64,000 nt of DNA. It comes from Blastococcus xanthinilyticus. Its GTDB lineage: Bacteria > Actinomycetota > Actinomycetes > Mycobacteriales > Geodermatophilaceae. Below the pieces are notes generated by a model. The model was not told where the DNA came from, made no database searches, and worked only from the letters and a program-made list of their open reading frames with translations. This document shows positions 18,240-29,171 of the stretch, piece after piece. The translations under genes were made by a program, and so were the position numbers. The stretch is taken from assembly GCF_008124835.1 (NCBI RefSeq), contig NZ_VNHW01000002.1:186001-250000 (forward strand). Direction: 5' to 3'. Position 1 is the stretch's first letter. Every line of letters begins with the position of its first letter.

Positions 18240-19372
18240 CGAACGGGACCGGAGCCGAGGTGGTCGTCGACCTGGACGCCATCGCGGCGAACACCGCGGT
18301 GCTGCGGGGGCGGGTCGGCCGGCCGCTGATCGCGGTGGTGAAGGCGGACGGCTACGGCCACGGGCTGGTGCCGGCCGCCCGCGCGGCGCTCGCGGGCGGG
18401 GCCGACCAGCTCGGCGTCGCCGTCCTGCACGAGGCGCTGGCGCTGCGCGCCGCCGGGATCACCTCGCCGGTGCTCGCCTGGCTGCACGGGCCGGGGGCCG
18501 ACTACGCCGGGGCGCTGGCCGCCGACGTGGAGGTGTCGGTCAACGCCGGCTGGGCGCTGGCCGAGGTGGTCGCCGCCGCGCGGGCCACCGGCCGCCCGGC
18601 CCGGCTGCACCTGTTCCTGGACACCGGGCTCTCGCGCGAGGGGGCGCCGGTGACCGAGTGGCCGGCCCTCGTGGCCGCCGCTGCCCAGGCCCAGGCCGAC
18701 GGTGACGTCACGGTCGTGGGGCTGTGGAGCCACCTGGCCTACGCCGATGCCCCGATGCACCCCACGATCGGCGCGCAGGTCCGGGTGTTCGAGGAGGGGG
18801 TGGCGCTGGCCCGCGCCGCCGGCCTCACCGACGCGCGCCGGCACCTGGCCAACTCGGCGGCCACGATCGCGCTGCCGGACACCTGGTACGACATGGTCCG
18901 CCCGGGCGTCGCCGTCTACGGGCTGGACCCGCTCGGGGGGAACGCCGCCGACCACGGCCTCCGGCCGGCGATGACGGTCCGGGCCGACGTCGCCCTGGTC
19001 AAGCGGGTGCCGGCGGGGGCGGGGGTGTCCTACGGGCACACGTACGCGACGTCCGCGGAGACTTCGCTGGCGCTGGTGCCGGTGGGGTACGCCGACGGGG
19101 TGCCCCGGGCCGGGGGCAACCACGCCCCGGTGCTCGCCGCCGGAGCCGTGCGGACCATCGCCGGGCGGGTGTGCATGGACCAGTTCGTCCTCGACGTCGG
19201 CGACGACCTGGTGGCACCCGGCGACCCGGTCGTCCTCTGGGGCCCGGGCGAGCACGGGGAGCCCACCGCCCAGGACTGGGCCGACGCCGTCGGCACCATC
19301 CACTACGAGCTGGTCACCCGGATCGGCGGCCGCTTCGCCCGCCGCTACGTCGGCTCGGCGGGGGCGGTCTGA
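18236..19372 (+). CDS. alr: Alanine racemase
   Basis: A PLP enzyme making D-alanine for peptidoglycan. From the GTG that overlaps the nnrD stop it is 378 aa. Lys36 in AVVKADGYGHG is the PLP Schiff-base residue, and the opposing catalytic Tyr is about residue 266 in AGVSYGHTYAT. Other motifs are HLANSAATI, MVRPGVAVYG and RVCMDQFVLDVG. The frame is open well upstream inside nnrD, but conservation starts here. Confidence 0.96.
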   Translation: MTNGTGAEVVVDLDAIAANTAVLRGRVGRPLIAVVKADGYGHGLVPAARAALAGGADQLGVAVLHEALALRAAGITSPVLAWLHGPGADYAGALAADVEVSVNAGWALAEVVAAARATGRPARLHLFLDTGLSREGAPVTEWPALVAAAAQAQADGDVTVVGLWSHLAYADAPMHPTIGAQVRVFEEGVALARAAGLTDARRHLANSAATIALPDTWYDMVRPGVAVYGLDPLGGNAADHGLRPAMTVRADVALVKRVPAGAGVSYGHTYATSAETSLALVPVGYADGVPRAGGNHAPVLAAGAVRTIAGRVCMDQFVLDVGDDLVAPGDPVVLWGPGEHGEPTAQDWADAVGTIHYELVTRIGGRFARRYVGSAGAV

Positions 19373-20565
19373 TGCGGCGCGAGCGCCCAGCCGCGGGCAA
19401 GCACTCCCGCGGGCGCACCGCCGGTGTGCTCGGCGCCGTCGTCGGGCTGGCCGCGGCCGGTACCGCCGCCGGGGTGGCCGTCAGCCGGATCGCCGCCCGG
19501 CGGGTGCGCGCGGCCGAGCTGGGGCCGGCCGCGCAGCACGACGAGACCGTGTCGGCCGGTCAGCTGCGCCAGACCGATCCGCTCGGCGGCGAGGGGCGGC
19601 CCGCCGACCGGACCGCCCTCGTCCGGGCCGACGACGGCGTGCTGCTGTCGGTGGAGGAGATCGGCCCGCGCGACGCCCCGCTCACCGTCGTCTTCGTCCA
19701 CGGCTACACCCTGTCGATGGCCTCGTGGGCCTTCCAGCGGCGGTCGCTGGCCGCGGAGCTGGCGACGGAGAACGGGCACCGGCCGCAGGTGCGGCTGGTC
19801 TTCTACGACCAGCGCGGCCACGGGTCCTCGGGCCGGGGAGCGGCCGCGAACTCCACCATCGAGCAGCTGGCCGCGGACCTGGCGGCCGTCGTCGCCGCGC
19901 GGGCGCCGCGCGGGCCGGTCGTCCTGGTCGGCCACTCCATGGGCGGCATGACGATCATGGGCCTGGCCGCGACGAACCCGGACCTGTTCGGCGGCCGGGT
20001 CGTGGGCGCCGCGCTGCTGTCGACGTCCAGCGGCAACCTCGCGGAGCTGACCTTCGGCCTGCCCGAGATGCTGACCCGCGTGCGGGCCGCGGTCCTGCCC
20101 GTCGCCGCCTGGACCATGCGGCACCGGCCGGGGTTCGCCGAGCGCACCCGGCGGGTCGCCGCCGAGCTGGTGTCCGCGGTGACCAAGGCGCTGTCGTTCG
20201 GCTCGGCCGACGTCGACCCCGCGCTCGTCCGCTACGTCGACGCGATGATCGCCGGCACCCCGGTCGACGTCATCGCCGAGTTCTACCCGGCGCTGGCCGG
20301 GCTCGACGAGACCGGGCGGCTGGAGCCGCTGGGCCGGGTGCCCACGCTCGTCCTCACCGGCGACCGGGACACGATGATCCCCAAGGAGCACAGCGACCTG
20401 ATCGTCGAGCGGCTGCCGTCGACCGGGGAGAACGCCGTCGAGTACGTCGTGGTCCCGGGCTCGGGGCACATGGTGCTCCTGGAGGCGCCGGAGGAGGTCA
20501 GCGGCGCGCTCAGCCGGCTGCTGCGCCGGGTCGTCGCGGCGCGGTCGGCGGGCACGCCCGGCTGA
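19372..20565 (+). CDS. Membrane-anchored alpha/beta hydrolase
   Basis: A 397-aa hydrolase of unknown substrate. A basic start and one hydrophobic segment (about residues 17-36) should tether it to the membrane. The catalytic domain has FVHGYTLSMASW, YDQRGHGSSG, the nucleophile elbow GHSMGG (Ser189), a late Asp in TGDRDTMIP and His in PGSGHMVLLE. The ATG overlaps the alr stop by one base. Hydrolases at this spot next to alr and tsaE are common in actinobacteria, but their role is unclear. Confidence 0.85.
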   Translation: MRRERPAAGKHSRGRTAGVLGAVVGLAAAGTAAGVAVSRIAARRVRAAELGPAAQHDETVSAGQLRQTDPLGGEGRPADRTALVRADDGVLLSVEEIGPRDAPLTVVFVHGYTLSMASWAFQRRSLAAELATENGHRPQVRLVFYDQRGHGSSGRGAAANSTIEQLAADLAAVVAARAPRGPVVLVGHSMGGMTIMGLAATNPDLFGGRVVGAALLSTSSGNLAELTFGLPEMLTRVRAAVLPVAAWTMRHRPGFAERTRRVAAELVSAVTKALSFGSADVDPALVRYVDAMIAGTPVDVIAEFYPALAGLDETGRLEPLGRVPTLVLTGDRDTMIPKEHSDLIVERLPSTGENAVEYVVVPGSGHMVLLEAPEEVSGALSRLLRRVVAARSAGTPG

Positions 20566-20596
20566 CCGGCCCCGGCGGCCGTCGGCGGGACGCGGT

Positions 20597-20602
20597 TAGG
20601 GT
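20597..20602 (+). promoter_or_regulatory. -10-like box of the uracil-DNA glycosylase gene
   Basis: TAGGGT lies 6 nt before the GTG at 20609 and no ribosome-binding site is evident, which fits leaderless transcription. Confidence 0.5.
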
Positions 20603-20608
20603 GCCCGG

Positions 20609-21247
20609 GTGGCCGCCCCCCGTCCGCCCCGGTTCGACGCCGCCGCCGAGGAGGTGGCCCGCGCCGCCGCGGCCGCCCCGGACTGGCCGGCCCTCGCCGC
20701 GGCCGCGCGGCCGTGCGTCGCCTGCCCGGAGCTCGCGGCGGCCCGGCAGCACGTCGTGGTCGGCGACGTGCCGGCCACCGGCCGCCCCCGCTTCGTGCTG
20801 GTCGGCGAGGCGCCGGGCGCCACGGAGGACGAGACCGGCCGGCCCTTCGTCGGGAGGTCCGGCGCCCTGCTGGACCAGCTGCTGGCCGAGGCCGGGCTCG
20901 ACCGCGGGGAGGCGGCCGTGCTGAACGTGGTCAAGTGCCGCCCGCCGGCCAACCGGACGCCGAAGGCGCCGGAGGTGGCCCGCTGCAGCGGGTGGCTGCG
21001 CCGGCAGCTGGAGCTGCTCGACGCCCCGGTCGTCGTCGCCCTGGGCCTGTCGTCGGCCAAGTGGTTCCTCGGCCCGCGCACCGTGCTGGCCGGCGTCCGG
21101 GGCCGCGCGCACGAGGTCGGCGGCCGGGCTGTCTGGGCCACCTACCACCCGTCGGCGGCCATCCGCTTCGGCCCGAACGGCGCCCCCCGCGCCGGGCTGC
21201 TGGCCGACCTGACCGCGGTCGCCGCCTCGCTCGGGGCGGCGGCGTGA
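20609..21247 (+). CDS. Uracil-DNA glycosylase, family 4 (iron-sulfur type)
   Basis: It removes uracil from DNA to start base excision repair. The 212-aa protein has motif A GEAPGATEDETGRPFVGRSG and motif B HPSAAIR. Cys36, Cys39, Cys110 and Cys126 match the CX2C...C(X15)C layout of the [4Fe-4S] cluster in family 4 enzymes. It is coupled to tsaE by a GTGA overlap. Confidence 0.9.
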   Translation: MAAPRPPRFDAAAEEVARAAAAAPDWPALAAAARPCVACPELAAARQHVVVGDVPATGRPRFVLVGEAPGATEDETGRPFVGRSGALLDQLLAEAGLDRGEAAVLNVVKCRPPANRTPKAPEVARCSGWLRRQLELLDAPVVVALGLSSAKWFLGPRTVLAGVRGRAHEVGGRAVWATYHPSAAIRFGPNGAPRAGLLADLTAVAASLGAAA

Positions 21248-21696
21248 AGCGCGAGCACCTGCTGCCCACGCTCGCCGACACGCACGCCCTCGGCCGGGAG
21301 CTGGCCGCCGCGGCCCGCCCCGGCGACCTCCTGGTGCTCGTCGGGCCCCTGGGTGCGGGCAAGACCGCCCTCACCCAGGGGATCGGCGCGGGGCTCGGCG
21401 TCCGGGAGCCGGTCACCTCGCCCACGTTCGTGATCGCGCGGGTGCACCGGGGCGGGCGGATCCCGCTGGTGCACGTCGACGCCTACCGGCTGGGCGGCGC
21501 CGCTGACGTCGACGACCTGGACCTCGACGCCTCGACGGAGGAGTCGGTGACCGTGGTCGAGTGGGGGCAGGGGCTGGTCGAGCAGCTGGCCGAGGAGCAC
21601 CTCGAGGTGCGCCTGGACCGGCGGGACGACGACGTCCGCACCGCCCTGCTGGTGCCGCACGGCCCCGGTTGGACCGCCCGGCTCGACGTCGGCTGA
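21244..21696 (+). CDS. tsaE: tRNA t6A biosynthesis ATPase TsaE
   Basis: With TsaB and TsaD it makes N6-threonylcarbamoyl-adenosine at position 37 of ANN-reading tRNAs. The 150-aa protein has the Walker A GPLGAGKTAL at about residues 34-43, TSPTFVIARVH, HVDAYRLGG and VVEWGQGL. The GTG start overlaps the glycosylase stop. tsaB, rimI and tsaD follow after a short interruption by two unrelated genes. Confidence 0.95.
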   Translation: MKREHLLPTLADTHALGRELAAAARPGDLLVLVGPLGAGKTALTQGIGAGLGVREPVTSPTFVIARVHRGGRIPLVHVDAYRLGGAADVDDLDLDASTEESVTVVEWGQGLVEQLAEEHLEVRLDRRDDDVRTALLVPHGPGWTARLDVG

Positions 21697-21705
21697 CGCC
21701 GCGGC

Positions 21706-22122
21706 TCAGCCGGCCGCCGACCCGGCGGGGACGTCGGTGTACCGGGCCGTCAGCACCTCCAGCAGGTGCCCGCTCGGTCCGCGGAAGTACATCCGCCGGC
21801 CGGAGCCGTCGGGGTTGACCGCACCCACCTCGCCGGGACGGCGCCCCGGCGGATCGGCCTGGTACGGCGTCCCGTCGGCGTCGAAGCGGGCCTGGATGGC
21901 GTCGAACCGCTCGTCGGCGACGAGGAAGGCGTAGTGCTGGGGCTCGACCGGCGCCGGGGCGGCGGCGAAGTTCAGCACCAGCTCGTCGTCGAGCTGGACC
22001 GACTGGAAGAAGCCGTTCTCCCACGGGGGGCGCAGGTCGAGCAGCTCGACGAACCAGGCGGCGGCGGCGTCGCGGTGCTCGACCAGGACGATCATGTGGT
22101 GCAGGGCGGTGGGGCTGGGCAT
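21706..22122 (-). CDS. VOC-family (glyoxalase/bleomycin-resistance fold) protein
   Basis: A 138-aa protein of the vicinal-oxygen-chelate fold. An N-terminal His (LHHMIVLV) and a C-terminal Glu (GHLLEVLTARY) sit where metal ligands usually lie. The function is unknown; dioxygenase, glyoxalase and resistance proteins share this fold. GGAAGGA upstream supports the ATG at 22122. It is on the opposite strand to the surrounding tsa genes, so it looks inserted. Confidence 0.8.
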   Translation of the reverse strand: MPSPTALHHMIVLVEHRDAAAAWFVELLDLRPPWENGFFQSVQLDDELVLNFAAAPAPVEPQHYAFLVADERFDAIQARFDADGTPYQADPPGRRPGEVGAVNPDGSGRRMYFRGPSGHLLEVLTARYTDVPAGSAAG

Positions 22123-22379
22123 GGGGATCCTTCCGGAGAGGGGACTGCAGGGGCGGGCCGATCGCGCTCGGGCGCGGGCACGGGAGCAGGCCGCGCGGCG
22201 GCGCGGCGGGGGAGCACGGCAGCGCGGTGCTCGGACGGGCGGCCCTCTCGGCCGCCCGGAGGTCACCGGAGAGCCGGGACCCTGACTCGCTCGTGGCTCG
22301 AGGCCGACCCGGCAGTCACGGCGGCGACGCTAGCGCCCGGTGGGGCCGGGAGCAACGGGCCGCCGCTAGCCTGCCGCCC
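22123..22379. other. 257-bp gap between the divergent VOC and GNAT genes
   Basis: No gene was recognised. The stretch contains the ribosome-binding site of the VOC gene at its left edge and the TAGCCT box of the GNAT gene at its right edge. The middle is very GC-rich low-complexity sequence. Confidence 0.6.
22367..22372 (+). promoter_or_regulatory. -10-like box of the GNAT gene at 22380
   Basis: TAGCCT lies 7 nt before the GTG start and no ribosome-binding site is visible, consistent with a leaderless mRNA. Confidence 0.5.
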
Positions 22380-22904
22380 GTGGAGCGACGGGTGGAGCTG
22401 GTCGAGCTGTCGCCGGCGGCGCTGCGGGCGCTGGCCGACGGCGACCTGGCCGCGGCGCAGGCGGCGGCGCCGGTGCCGCTGACCCCCTACCTCGCCGGTG
22501 CGGAGTGCCGCTGGGTCTGGCGCATCCGGGCCGAGCAGGTCGTGGCCGATCCGGCCAGCGCCCGCTGGGTCACCCGGGTGGTCCGCGACCCGGAGCGGGA
22601 GCTGACGGTCGGCCGGGCCGGGTTCCACGGGCCTCCGGACGCCTCGGGGATGGTCGAGGTCGGCTACTCGATCGATCCGGCGCACCGGCGGCAGGGGTAC
22701 GCGCGGGCCGCCCTGCGGGCGCTCCTGGCGTGGGCGGCCGACGAGCCGGCGGTCACGACCGTGCGCGCCTCGGTCGCCCCGGCGAACGTCGCCTCCCGGG
22801 ATCTCGTGCTCGGTGCGGGCTTCGTCGTCGTGGGCGAGCAGATCGACGAGGAGGACGGCCTGGAGATCGTCCACGAGGTGCCGGCGGGCGCTCGCCTACG
22901 CTGA
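22380..22904 (+). CDS. GNAT-family N-acetyltransferase
   Basis: A 174-aa acetyl-CoA-dependent acetyltransferase related to the RimJ/RimL group. The acetyl-CoA loop is IDPAHRRQGYARAALRALL at about residues 100-118, and ANVASRDLVLGAGFVVVG gives the usual C-terminal NxxSxxxxxxxGF pattern. The start was set at GTG 22380 because of the -10-like box before it. The substrate is unknown. The stop overlaps the tsaB -10-like box. Confidence 0.85.
   Translation: MERRVELVELSPAALRALADGDLAAAQAAAPVPLTPYLAGAECRWVWRIRAEQVVADPASARWVTRVVRDPERELTVGRAGFHGPPDASGMVEVGYSIDPAHRRQGYARAALRALLAWAADEPAVTTVRASVAPANVASRDLVLGAGFVVVGEQIDEEDGLEIVHEVPAGARLR
22897..22902 (+). promoter_or_regulatory. tsaB: -10-like box of tsaB
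   Basis: TACGCT, which runs into the stop codon of the preceding GNAT gene, lies 8 nt before the tsaB GTG. It may drive a leaderless tsaB-rimI-tsaD transcript. Confidence 0.5.
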
Positions 22905-22910
22905 CCGGTC

Positions 22911-23546
22911 GTGCTGGTCCTCGCGCTCGACACCGCTACCCCGACGCTCGTCGCCGGGCTGGCCCGCTGGTCGGCCGGCGACGGCGTCACCGTGCTCGCC
23001 GAGCGGGCCGTGCCGTCGGGCACGAAGCACGCCGAGCTGCTCACCCCCGCGATCGAGGGCGTGCTCGCCGACGCCGGCCTCGCGATCGGCGCGGTCGAGG
23101 CGGTGGTCACCGGCCTCGGGCCGGGGCCGTTCACCGGGCTGCGGGTCGGCGTCGTCACCGCGGCGGCGCTCGCCGACGCCCGCGGCATCCCGGCCGTCGG
23201 CGTCTGCTCGCTGGATGCCGTGGGCACCGGCGCACGAACGGTGGTCACCGACGCGCGCCGCAAGGAGACCTACTGGGCCGCCTACGCCACCGACGGGACC
23301 CGGGTCGAGGGTCCGGCGGTCGCCCGGCCGGAGGAGCTGGGGCTGCCCGGCCCGTTCACCGGCGACCCGGCCTTCGCCGAGCGGCTCGGCGCGCCGGTCA
23401 CCCCGGCCGACGTCACCACCGCCGGGCTGCTCCGCGCCGCCGCGCCGCAGCTGGCCGACCCGGGTTCGGCCGCACCGCTGGTGCCGCTGTACCTGCGCCG
23501 CCCCGACGCCGTCCCGCCGACGTCGATCAAGCCGGTGACGCGATGA
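22911..23546 (+). CDS. tsaB: tRNA t6A biosynthesis protein TsaB
   Basis: The inactive ASKHA-fold partner of TsaD. The 211-aa protein begins [16 protein letters not shown] and has [13 protein letters not shown] and [21 protein letters not shown]. The order tsaB-rimI-tsaD with four-base overlaps is conserved in actinobacteria and suggests coupled translation. Confidence 0.95.
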   Translation: MLVLALDTATPTLVAGLARWSAGDGVTVLAERAVPSGTKHAELLTPAIEGVLADAGLAIGAVEAVVTGLGPGPFTGLRVGVVTAAALADARGIPAVGVCSLDAVGTGARTVVTDARRKETYWAAYATDGTRVEGPAVARPEELGLPGPFTGDPAFAERLGAPVTPADVTTAGLLRAAAPQLADPGSAAPLVPLYLRRPDAVPPTSIKPVTR

Positions 23547-24007
23547 CCCGGCCGCGCCCGGCGACGCGGCTGCGCCCGATGGTCCTGGCCGACCTGCCGC
23601 GGGTGATGGAGCTCGAGGAGGAGCTCTTCGCCCCCGACACCTGGACGGCCGCGATGTACCGCGACGAGCTGGCGCAGACCGCCACCCGGCACTACCTGGT
23701 GGCCGACGACGGCGGCGCCGTCGTCGGGTACGCCGGGCTGATCGCCTACGACGACGAGGCGCACGTGGCCACCATCGGGGTGGCGGCCGCGCGGCAGGGC
23801 GAGGGCGTCGGGGCGGCGCTGCTCGACGCGCTGCTGGCCGAGGCAGACCGGCGGCGCAGCCCGGTGGTGCTGCTGGAGGTGCGCGCGGACAACGAGGTCG
23901 CGCAGGGGCTGTACCGGCGGCGCGGGTTCGCCGAGGTCGGCCGCCGGCCGAGGTACTACCAGCCCAGCGGCACCGATGCGGTGGTCATGAAGAGGGGGCG
24001 GCCGTGA
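23543..24007 (+). CDS. rimI: Ribosomal protein alanine acetyltransferase RimI
   Basis: A GNAT enzyme that acetylates the N terminus of ribosomal protein S18 in E. coli and perhaps more targets in actinobacteria. The 154-aa protein has the acetyl-CoA motif [20 protein letters not shown] and [29 protein letters not shown] at the tsaB stop and GTGA at the tsaD start tie it into the t6A operon. Confidence 0.92.
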   Translation: MTRPRPATRLRPMVLADLPRVMELEEELFAPDTWTAAMYRDELAQTATRHYLVADDGGAVVGYAGLIAYDDEAHVATIGVAAARQGEGVGAALLDALLAEADRRRSPVVLLEVRADNEVAQGLYRRRGFAEVGRRPRYYQPSGTDAVVMKRGRP

Positions 24008-25038
24008 ACGAGCCGATCGTGCTGGGGTTCGAGACGTCGTGCGACGAGACGGGCGTGGGCATCGTCCGGGGGCACACGCTGCTCGCCGACGCCCTGGCCA
24101 CCTCCATGGCGGAGCACGAGCGCTTCGGCGGGGTGGTGCCGGAGATCGCGTCGCGGGCGCACCTGGAGGCCATGGTGCCGACCGTGCACCGGGCGCTCGC
24201 CGACGCCGGCATCGCCGCCTCCGACGTCGACGCGGTCGCCGTCACCTCCGGCCCCGGGCTCACCGGCGCCCTCCTGGTCGGCGTCGCGGCGGCCAAGGCC
24301 TACGCGCTGGCGCTGGGCAAGCCGCTGTACGGGGTGAACCACCTGGCCGCGCACGTCGCCGTCGACGAGCTGCAGCACGGGCCGCTGGCCGAGCCGTCGA
24401 TCGCGATGCTCGTCTCCGGGGGCCACAGCTCGCTGCTGCTGGTGCCCGACCTCGCGCAGGAGGTGCAGTCGCTCGGCCGCACGATCGACGACGCGGCGGG
24501 GGAGGCGTTCGACAAGGTGGCGCGGGTGCTCGGCCTGCCGTTCCCCGGCGGGCCACCGGTCGACCGCGCCGCCCGCGAGGGCGACGCCCGCGCGATCGCG
24601 TTCCCACGCGGGCTGACCGGCCCCCGCGACGCGGCCTACGACTTCTCGTTCTCGGGCCTGAAGACCGCCGTCGCGCGGTGGGTCGAGGCCCGGGAGCGGG
24701 CCGGCGAGCCGGTGCCGGTGGCCGACGTGGCGGCCTCGTTCCAGGAGGCGGTCGCCGACGTGCTGACCGCGAAGGCCGTGCGCGCCTGCCGGGACCACGG
24801 CGTGGACCACCTGGTGCTCGGCGGGGGGGTGGCGGCCAACTCCCGGCTGCGGGCGCTCGCCGAGGAGCGGTGCGCGGCGGCCGGCATCGTGCTGCGGGTG
24901 CCCAGCCCGCGGCTGTGCACCGACAACGGCGCGATGGTCGCCGCACTCGGTTCCCGGCTGGTCGCCGCCGGGGTCGCACCCTCGGCCCCGGACCTGGGCG
25001 CGGACAGCTCGCTGCCGATCGACGTCGTCAGCCGGTGA
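24004..25038 (+). CDS. tsaD: tRNA N6-adenosine threonylcarbamoyltransferase TsaD
   Basis: The catalytic subunit that transfers the threonylcarbamoyl group to A37 of tRNA. The 344-aa protein has [12 protein letters not shown], the metal-binding HxxxH with His113 and His117, [35 protein letters not shown] and [13 protein letters not shown]. The GTG start overlaps the rimI stop. Confidence 0.97.
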   Translation: MNEPIVLGFETSCDETGVGIVRGHTLLADALATSMAEHERFGGVVPEIASRAHLEAMVPTVHRALADAGIAASDVDAVAVTSGPGLTGALLVGVAAAKAYALALGKPLYGVNHLAAHVAVDELQHGPLAEPSIAMLVSGGHSSLLLVPDLAQEVQSLGRTIDDAAGEAFDKVARVLGLPFPGGPPVDRAAREGDARAIAFPRGLTGPRDAAYDFSFSGLKTAVARWVEARERAGEPVPVADVAASFQEAVADVLTAKAVRACRDHGVDHLVLGGGVAANSRLRALAEERCAAAGIVLRVPSPRLCTDNGAMVAALGSRLVAAGVAPSAPDLGADSSLPIDVVSR

Positions 25039-25039
25039 C

Positions 25040-25579
25040 GTGCCCCCGCCTCCGGGAATCCGACCCCTGGCGCCGGGGGAGCTGACGGCGGCGCAGGAGA
25101 TCGAGCGGGCCGCGGGGCAGGCCTTCGCCGATGTCGGGATGCCGGAGATCGCCGCGGACGACCCGCTGCCGGTCGGCGAGCTCGACCGCTACCGGCGGGC
25201 CGGGCTGGCCTGGGTGGTGGTCGACGCGGGGAGCGGGCCGGTGGCCTACCTCCTCGCCGAGCCGGTGGACGGCGCGCTGCACGTCGAGCAGGTGTCGGTG
25301 CACCCTGCGGCTGCCGGCCGGGGCGTGGGCCGGGCGCTGCTCGAGCACGCCGCCACGCACGCCGCGTCGGCCGGCCTCGCGGCGCTCACCCTGACCACCT
25401 TCGAGGACGTGCCGTGGAACGCGCCCTACTACCGCCGCTACGGGTTCCGCGTCCTGGACGAGCGGGACTGGACGCCGGGTCTGCGGGCGATCCGCGAGCG
25501 CGAAGCGGCGCACGGCCTGGACCGGTGGCCGCGGGTGTGCATGCGCCGGGACCTGACCTGGACCGCCGTCAGCCGGTGA
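25040..25579 (+). CDS. GNAT-family N-acetyltransferase
   Basis: A 179-aa acetyltransferase with the acetyl-CoA loop VSVHPAAAGRGVGRALLEHAA at about residues 90-110 and the end segment NAPYYRRYGFRVL. Target unknown. The GTG is 1 bp from the tsaD stop, so it is likely a fourth gene of the same transcript. Its 3' end overlaps the convergent methyltransferase gene by 11 bp. Confidence 0.85.
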   Translation: MPPPPGIRPLAPGELTAAQEIERAAGQAFADVGMPEIAADDPLPVGELDRYRRAGLAWVVVDAGSGPVAYLLAEPVDGALHVEQVSVHPAAAGRGVGRALLEHAATHAASAGLAALTLTTFEDVPWNAPYYRRYGFRVLDERDWTPGLRAIREREAAHGLDRWPRVCMRRDLTWTAVSR

Positions 25580-26804
25580 CGTCGCAGACCAGCGCGGTGG
25601 GGGCGCCCGCGACGCGGGTGACGACGACGGTCGCCGTCCCGGAGGCGTCGGTGCGGAGCTGGCGCGCGAGGGTCTCCGGCTCGATCGCCGAGCCGCGCTT
25701 CTTCACCACGACCCGGCCGATGCCGCGCTCGCGCAGCAGCGCCCGGAGCTTCTTGAGGTTGAACGGCAGCACCTCGTCGACCCGGTAGGAGCGGACCCAG
25801 GGGACGTCGGCGCGGGCGTCGGAGGTGAGGTAGGCGATGGTGGGGTCGACCAGCGTCGCGCCGAGCTCGGCGGCCACCAGCGAGATCAGGCCGGAGCGGA
25901 TGACCGCGGGGTCGGGCTCGTGCAGCCAGGCGCGCACCGGGCCGGCCGGGGCCGGGCCGGGATCGGCGTCCGCGGTCAGCTCGTGCACCTGCCCGCCGGT
26001 GACCACCGTGGCCCGCCGCCAGGTGGTGGCCACCGCCGGCCCCCACAGCAGCGCCTCGACGATCGAGCCGCCGACCGAGACCCACTCGGCCTCGACGCCC
26101 TCGGGCACCCGGTCGTGGTCCAGCCCGGGCGCCACCTTGACCACCGACGTCGGCACCCGGTCGAGCAGCGTCACCACCGTCGACCACGGCGGGGACCAGC
26201 GGTCGGGGTCCAGCTGACGGCGGCCCCCGGCGCGGCGGGCCGGGTCGAGGACGGCGGCGCCGCACCCGGCCACCTCGCCGCCCCGCGCGGCCGCCACGAG
26301 CTCGACGGCGTCGCCGGCCACCACCCAGACGTCGTCGGCGACGCCGAGCGCCTCGACGTTCAGGGCGGTGAGCTCGCGGGCCACCGGGTCGACGTCCACC
26401 GCCAGCACCCGGGCCCCGGCGCGGGCGAGGGCGATCGTGTCGGTGCCCGCCGCGCAGCCGAGGTCGGCGACGGAGTCGGCACCGCCGGCCAGCAGGCGGG
26501 CCGCGCGGCGGGCGGCGAGCTCCGGGCGGCCGGCCTGCTCGAGCGCGTCGGAGGTGAACAGCAGCCGGTCGGCGTCGGCGCCGAAGGCCGGCCGCGCCTT
26601 CTCCCGCTGGCGGGCGATGCCCCACGCCGGCCCGGCCAGGTCCGTGCCGACCTCGGCCCGCAGGCGGGTCAGCGCGGCGACCGCGTCGACCCCGTCGGCC
26701 AGCAGCGCCGCCGCGCGGGACAGCGCCGCCGTTCCGTCGGGGGTGGCCAGCGCGCGCAGCTGGCGCACCGTCTCGGCGGTCTGCTCCCCGGGTTCTGCGT
26801 CCAC
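25569..26804 (-). CDS. Class I SAM-dependent methyltransferase with THUMP-like C-terminal domain
   Basis: A 411-aa protein. The SAM-binding core at about residues 110-190 has VADLGCAAGTDTIALARAGARVLAVDVDP and later AAVLDPARRA. The C-terminal part (about 310-410), with LPFNLKKLRALLRERGIGRVVVKKRG, resembles a THUMP-like domain, so an RNA substrate is likely. Close relatives are annotated only by domain. The GTG at 26804 was chosen, preceded by CACGCT at 6 nt; GTG 26810 is an alternative. Confidence 0.8.
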   Translation of the reverse strand: MDAEPGEQTAETVRQLRALATPDGTAALSRAAALLADGVDAVAALTRLRAEVGTDLAGPAWGIARQREKARPAFGADADRLLFTSDALEQAGRPELAARRAARLLAGGADSVADLGCAAGTDTIALARAGARVLAVDVDPVARELTALNVEALGVADDVWVVAGDAVELVAAARGGEVAGCGAAVLDPARRAGGRRQLDPDRWSPPWSTVVTLLDRVPTSVVKVAPGLDHDRVPEGVEAEWVSVGGSIVEALLWGPAVATTWRRATVVTGGQVHELTADADPGPAPAGPVRAWLHEPDPAVIRSGLISLVAAELGATLVDPTIAYLTSDARADVPWVRSYRVDEVLPFNLKKLRALLRERGIGRVVVKKRGSAIEPETLARQLRTDASGTATVVVTRVAGAPTALVCDVTG

Positions 26805-26861
26805 CCGCACAGCGTGGCGCACGGGGCGGTCCGGCCTCCGGTCACCCACCCGGGGACCAGG

Positions 26862-26895
26862 TTGAGCGGCTGGCACTCTCATAGGTAGAGTGCCA
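26862..26895 (+). promoter_or_regulatory. groES promoter with CIRCE operator
   Basis: TGGCACTC at 26871-26878, a 9-nt spacer and GAGTGCCA at 26888-26895 form a near-consensus CIRCE element, the HrcA repressor site. It overlaps a promoter-like pair, TTGAGC at 26862-26867 and TAGAGT at 26886-26891, so HrcA would block polymerase. Heat-shock control of groES-groEL is therefore expected. hrcA itself is outside the window. Confidence 0.9.
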
Positions 26896-27016
26896 AAGCG
26901 ACACGGGCTGGCGCCCGACCCCCGCGACGGCGGGTGCCCGGATCCCGTGCCACAGCATCAGCACCACCAGCACGTTCCTGCCACAGCCCGTCCGACACCG
27001 AAGGGGGCGTCACGAC

Positions 27017-27325
27017 GTGACGACCGCTACCAAGGTCAGCATCAAGCCGCTGGAGGACCGCGTCGTGGTCCAGGCCAACGAGGCCGAGACCACCACCGCA
27101 TCCGGTCTGGTCATCCCGGACACCGCCAAGGAGAAGCCCCAGGAGGGCACCGTCGTCGCCGTCGGCCCCGGCCGCATCGACGACAACGGCAACCGCGTCC
27201 CGCTCGACGTCAACGTCGGCGACGTGGTCATCTACTCGAAGTACGGCGGCACCGAGGTCAAGTACGCCGGCGAGGAGTACCTCGTGCTCTCCGCCCGCGA
27301 CCTGCTCGCCGTCGTGAGCAAGTGA
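27017..27325 (+). CDS. groES: Co-chaperonin GroES
   Basis: The 102-aa lid of the chaperonin chamber. It has [13 protein letters not shown], the mobile-loop region [21 protein letters not shown] and [25 protein letters not shown]. The start is GTG with a GGGGGC stretch upstream. Expression is probably repressed through the CIRCE element 120 bp upstream. Confidence 0.98.
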   Translation: MTTATKVSIKPLEDRVVVQANEAETTTASGLVIPDTAKEKPQEGTVVAVGPGRIDDNGNRVPLDVNVGDVVIYSKYGGTEVKYAGEEYLVLSARDLLAVVSK

Positions 27326-27358
27326 CCCTGCTGGGCCACTAGCTCCACGCAGCTCCAC

Positions 27359-27406
27359 CGACCGCCCCGGGCGACCCGAACTCGGGTTCCGGGGCGGTCG
27401 CCTTTT
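27359..27406 (+). terminator. Intrinsic terminator or processing hairpin between groES and groEL
   Basis: A perfect 12-bp GC stem (27359-27370 with 27389-27400) encloses a second 6-bp stem (ACCCGA/TCGGGT) and is followed by CCTTTTG. It is the most terminator-like element in the window, yet it lies inside the groES-groEL unit, 28 bp before the groEL ATG. It probably tunes the GroES:GroEL ratio or marks an mRNA cleavage site. Confidence 0.75.
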
Positions 27407-27422
27407 GCCCTGCACTGACTGA

Positions 27423-29076
<1,654 letters not shown>

Positions 29077-29078
<2 letters not shown>

Positions 29079-29155
29079 TGATCAGGTGACCTGATCATCA
29101 CGGGTCCTGGCTCACTGTCGACGGTGAGCCAGGACCCCGCACGGTGAGCCAGGAC
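29077..29155 (+). repeat. 79-bp double-palindrome element, copy 2
   Basis: Same structure as the element after glmS: a 23-bp palindrome (25 bp here, 29076-29100, including the groEL stop codon), a 36-bp palindrome with one C-to-T change (29102-29137), and the extra half-arm (29142-29155). It is 76/79 identical to 16248-16326. In RNA the changed position would be a G-U pair, so the hairpin is kept. Confidence 0.9.
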
Positions 29156-29171
29156 GCCGCACCGCGCACGA

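Noticed and set aside
16753-19372. A single long fused protein across nnrD and alr in the alr frame
   Set aside because: The upstream part of that frame is Arg/Pro/Ala-rich shadow of nnrD; alr homology starts at the GTG overlapping the nnrD stop.
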